From Bacteroidia bacterium (lineage in GTDB: Bacteria; Bacteroidota; Bacteroidia; AKYH767-A; OLB10), in contig JANWID010000020.1 of NCBI GenBank assembly GCA_025450095.1, forward strand, positions 1 through 7,481: a DNA stretch of 7,481 nt, given 5' to 3'. The notes beneath the pieces were generated by a model that saw nothing but the letters and a program-made list of their open reading frames with translations, did no database searches and was not told the DNA's origin. Of this stretch, positions 5,823 to 7,481 are shown piece by piece (position 1 is the first letter of the stretch; every line of letters starts with the position of its first letter). A program made the translations under genes and the position numbers.

Positions 5823-6752
5823 CTAATCCTTTATCACCTTCCCTGTTTTCACCACTCCCCTGTCATTCTTTATTTCATACAGGTAAACCCCGGATTCAAA
5901 ATGTTTCGTGTTTACTGTGAGGTTCTCTACAAATTGCTTTTCTAATATTTTTCTTGAAGCAACGTCATAAAGTGTTATTTCCATTTTTTCATTTGTATTT
6001 CCCTGAATATTCAATTCATCATTAAATGGATTCGGAAATAAATTAATTACAATGTCATTTCCAGGTTCAACAATACCGGTTGAAGTATAACAAATCGTTG
6101 AATCAGTAGAAAGACATATATCATCCAGGAAGTAATAACTGATATAGGTTGTGGCAATACAATTGCCAGTGTTAAAGAAATTTCCAATGATAATATATGC
6201 ATAACTGGAGTCAGCAATAAAACTTCCCTGTACCTGGTACCAGTTGAGTGAGTCGTTGATTACTGAAGCGGTATAAACCGTAGCGTAATTATTCGAAACC
6301 TGTATACTCGTTGAATCATATGCTACGGTCGACATCCGTATTCCCATATTACTTGACAGGCACCCGAAACCGCAAAAAGACACTTTAAATGAAGCATAAT
6401 ATTTTTGCCCTATGGTAAGTGGTTGTGCTAGCGCTGCTCCTAAATATTCCTTTGGTGGTGCGGGCCCTCCCGATTCGTTAATGAATCCTGCGTAAGCATC
6501 TCCCGTGGCCGCGAATTGATATCCAAAACTATTCGTGGGAACGCCTGCTACAGTATCCGGCGCACATAAATGAAAGTAATCTGGAGAAAATCCGTAAGAG
6601 GACCAATCCTGGCAACGATATAATTCCCCCGTTTCAACCGGACAACCGATATGATTTTCAAATCCGGGATTGGGAACTAAATTTTGAGCATTACTGGTAT
6701 CTGAAACAGATAAGAGCAATGCATTGATCAACAATAGTATTGCTTTTTTCAT
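5823..6752 (-). CDS. T9SS type A sorting domain-containing protein with carbohydrate-binding-like N-terminal domain
   Basis: A probable surface or secreted T9SS cargo of 309 aa. A signal peptide covers about 1-23 (MKKAILLLINALLLS through SNAQ). It is followed at once by NLVPNPGFE (24-32), a start common to Bacteroidota proteins with a jelly-roll, galactose-binding-like domain. Consistent motifs follow: CQDWSSYGFSPDYFHLC (47-63), GYQFAATGDAYAGF (77-90), EYLGAALAQPLTIGQKYYASFKVSFC (102-127), and the closing strand YYFLDDICLS (206-215). Seven cysteines lie between 37 and 221 and might form disulfides. The sorting domain is about 236-309: INLFPNPFNDELNI, then ITLYDVASRKI, then SGVYLYE, ending KTGKVIKD. 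Ligand and function are unknown; glycan binding is only an inference from the fold. It is convergent with the T9SS gene at 4991 and divergent from ORF6N gene B. The ATG at 6752 gives a complete signal peptide. Confidence 0.87.
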   Translation of the reverse strand: MKKAILLLINALLLSVSDTSNAQNLVPNPGFENHIGCPVETGELYRCQDWSSYGFSPDYFHLCAPDTVAGVPTNSFGYQFAATGDAYAGFINESGGPAPPKEYLGAALAQPLTIGQKYYASFKVSFCGFGCLSSNMGIRMSTVAYDSTSIQVSNNYATVYTASVINDSLNWYQVQGSFIADSSYAYIIIGNFFNTGNCIATTYISYYFLDDICLSTDSTICYTSTGIVEPGNDIVINLFPNPFNDELNIQGNTNEKMEITLYDVASRKILEKQFVENLTVNTKHFESGVYLYEIKNDRGVVKTGKVIKD

Positions 6753-6835
6753 TTTGATTATGATTTTAGACGTGAAGAACTAAATAGAAGACGAAGTGAC
6801 TTCAATTTTCGCTGCCCGTAGCATCGAACAATACG

Positions 6836-6857
6836 ATATTATGGGATGATATAATAT
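6836..6857. repeat. AT-rich inverted repeat in the divergent spacer
   Basis: ATATTAT (6836-6842) and ATAATAT (6851-6857) are exact reverse complements separated by 8 bp. They lie between the divergent T9SS gene and ORF6N gene B and could be a protein-binding site. The surrounding DNA is very AT-rich, so chance is a real possibility. Confidence 0.3.
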
Positions 6858-6902
6858 ATTTCAATTTACTAATTTTACCAAACAGTTATTGCTTTTTCAT
6901 TC

Positions 6903-6922
6903 AACTTTTCAATCCTTTTCAC
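6903..6922 (+). repeat. Conserved leader of ORF6N gene B
   Basis: The 20 nt directly before the ATG match the leader of copy C (7440 onward) at 18 of 20 positions and are related to that of copy A. The shared core is AACTTTTCAA followed by CCTTTTC. No purine-rich Shine-Dalgarno is present, so this leader may be a translation, transcription or binding signal specific to the family. Confidence 0.6.
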
Positions 6923-7432
6923 ATGCAAATCTCAACCATCCAATCCAAAATTCATGAAATAAGAGGTGTGAAAGTCATGCTCGATTATGACCTTGCGCAA
7001 CTGTATCAAGTTCCAACAAAGAGCCTGAACCTGGCTGTTAAAAGAAATCTTCGACGATTCCCGGAAGACTTTAGGTTCCAATTATCAAAACCCGAATGGG
7101 AATCTCTAAGGTTTCAATTTGAAACCTTAGAATCAGGAAGAGGTAAATTCCCTAAGTATTTGCCATATGCCTTTACTGAGCAGGGTTTAGCTATGTTAAG
7201 TGGAATACTGAATTCTGCTATAGCCATTGAAATGAACATTTCAATTATGAGAGCTTTTGTCATTATGCGTCAATTTGCACTTTCACATAAAGAGCTTTCT
7301 GATAAACTGGCAGAACTTGAAAAATTATATAAAAGGCAATTCAAAGACATCGCGGAAGCCATCAATTATCTCCTGCAAAAGGATCAACAACAAACCAATC
7401 AACACAACCGGAAAAAGATTGGTTACAAATAG
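6923..7432 (+). CDS. ORF6N domain-containing protein (copy B)
   Basis: A probable small DNA-binding protein, paralogous to copy A, with unknown target. It has 169 aa, two more than A; the extra residues lie just after the variable segment. The ORF6N domain has IHEIRGVKVMLDYDLAQLYQV (10-30), AVKRNLRRFPEDFRF (38-52), the variable segment (about 59-79), then LPYAFTEQGLAMLSG (80-94), carrying the normal FTEQG motif. ISIMRAFVIMRQFALSHKEL follows, with a probable coiled coil from about 121. It ends NRKKIGYK like copy A. An intragenic palindrome (7105-7131) encodes the variable segment LRFQFETL. The first 60 or so nucleotides are strikingly close to A at DNA level, including an identical run in AATCCAAAATTCATGAAAT. 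Copy C starts 28 bp after the stop, so B and C form a head-to-tail pair. Confidence 0.9.
   Translation: MQISTIQSKIHEIRGVKVMLDYDLAQLYQVPTKSLNLAVKRNLRRFPEDFRFQLSKPEWESLRFQFETLESGRGKFPKYLPYAFTEQGLAMLSGILNSAIAIEMNISIMRAFVIMRQFALSHKELSDKLAELEKLYKRQFKDIAEAINYLLQKDQQQTNQHNRKKIGYK
7105..7131. repeat. Intragenic inverted repeat in ORF6N gene B (13-bp arms, 1-nt centre)
   Basis: The left arm TCTAAGGTTTCAA (7105-7117) and right arm TTGAAACCTTAGA (7119-7131) are exact reverse complements around a single T at 7118. The centre is the first base of codon 66, right after the CAA codon for Gln65, the same CDS position as in gene A. Pairing stops outside the arms. The arm sequence differs from that of A apart from the CAAnnTG core. 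Confidence 0.93.
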
Positions 7433-7439
7433 GAATCGA

Positions 7440-7460
7440 AACTTTTCAAACCTTTTCCCG
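7440..7460 (+). repeat. Conserved leader of ORF6N copy C
   Basis: These 21 nt directly before the ATG of the third copy share 18 of 20 positions with the leader of copy B. Just upstream, GAATCG (7433-7438) follows the stop of B. The same hexamer follows the stop of A at 4209-4214, which may mark the 3' edge of the repeated unit. Confidence 0.55.
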
Positions 7461-7481
7461 ATGCAAATTTCCACCATTCAA
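7461..7481 (+). CDS. ORF6N domain-containing protein (copy C), first 7 codons only
   Basis: The window ends after ATG and six further codons, encoding MQISTIQ. This is identical in protein to the start of copy B and differs from A by one residue. At DNA level, 20 of 21 bases match copy A. With the conserved leader and the 28-bp distance from the stop of B, this is almost certainly the start of a third ORF6N gene in the same orientation. Its variable segment lies outside the window. Confidence 0.8.

Noticed and set aside
6793..6803. GAAGT-G-ACTTC small palindrome in the spacer before ORF6N gene B
   Set aside because: Arms of 5 bp are common by chance, and there is no second copy or clear promoter context.

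Overview
The window looks like chromosomal DNA from a member of the Bacteroidota. Three proteins end in a type IX secretion (T9SS) type A sorting domain, and genes start without obvious Shine-Dalgarno sites. Candidate promoters fit the Bacteroidota TTG...TAnnTTTG pattern, and small ORF6N-domain genes are present in several copies. No rRNA, tRNA, CRISPR array, integrase or transposase is visible.

Layout. Positions 1-1093 (+) hold the 3' part of a right-handed beta-helix surface protein with a T9SS tail. It converges on sucD (1138-2019, -), the alpha subunit of succinate-CoA ligase. A 217-bp divergent spacer leads to mnmE (true start 2237, +), the tRNA wobble-uridine modification GTPase. The spacers on both sides of sucD and in front of mnmE are made largely of degenerate 7-bp repeats, and the mnmE leader also carries an 18-bp perfect palindrome. 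After mnmE the DNA becomes visibly more AT-rich and accessory in character. It holds an ORF6N gene (A, 3702-4205, +), a small secreted protein of unknown function (4255-4824, -), two convergent T9SS cargo genes (4991-5803, + and 5823-6752, -), a second ORF6N gene (B, 6923-7432, +), and the first seven codons of a third ORF6N copy (C, 7461 onward), 28 bp after B.

The most striking signal is inside the ORF6N genes. A and B each contain a near-perfect inverted repeat (10-bp arms in A, 13-bp arms in B), centred on exactly the same base: CDS nucleotide 196, the first base of codon 66, just after a conserved Gln codon. The two palindromes differ in sequence except for a CAAnnTG core. Position and self-complementarity are therefore conserved while the sequence is not. 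This suggests a family of DNA-binding proteins, each carrying its own variable palindrome within its reading frame. It could be a self-recognised operator or a hairpin-driven diversification site. A short pyrimidine-rich leader directly before the ATG is also shared by A, B and C.

The housekeeping genes (sucD, mnmE) have no evident functional link to the accessory genes. The secreted and T9SS proteins probably act at the cell surface, and the ORF6N proteins probably bind DNA in the cytoplasm.
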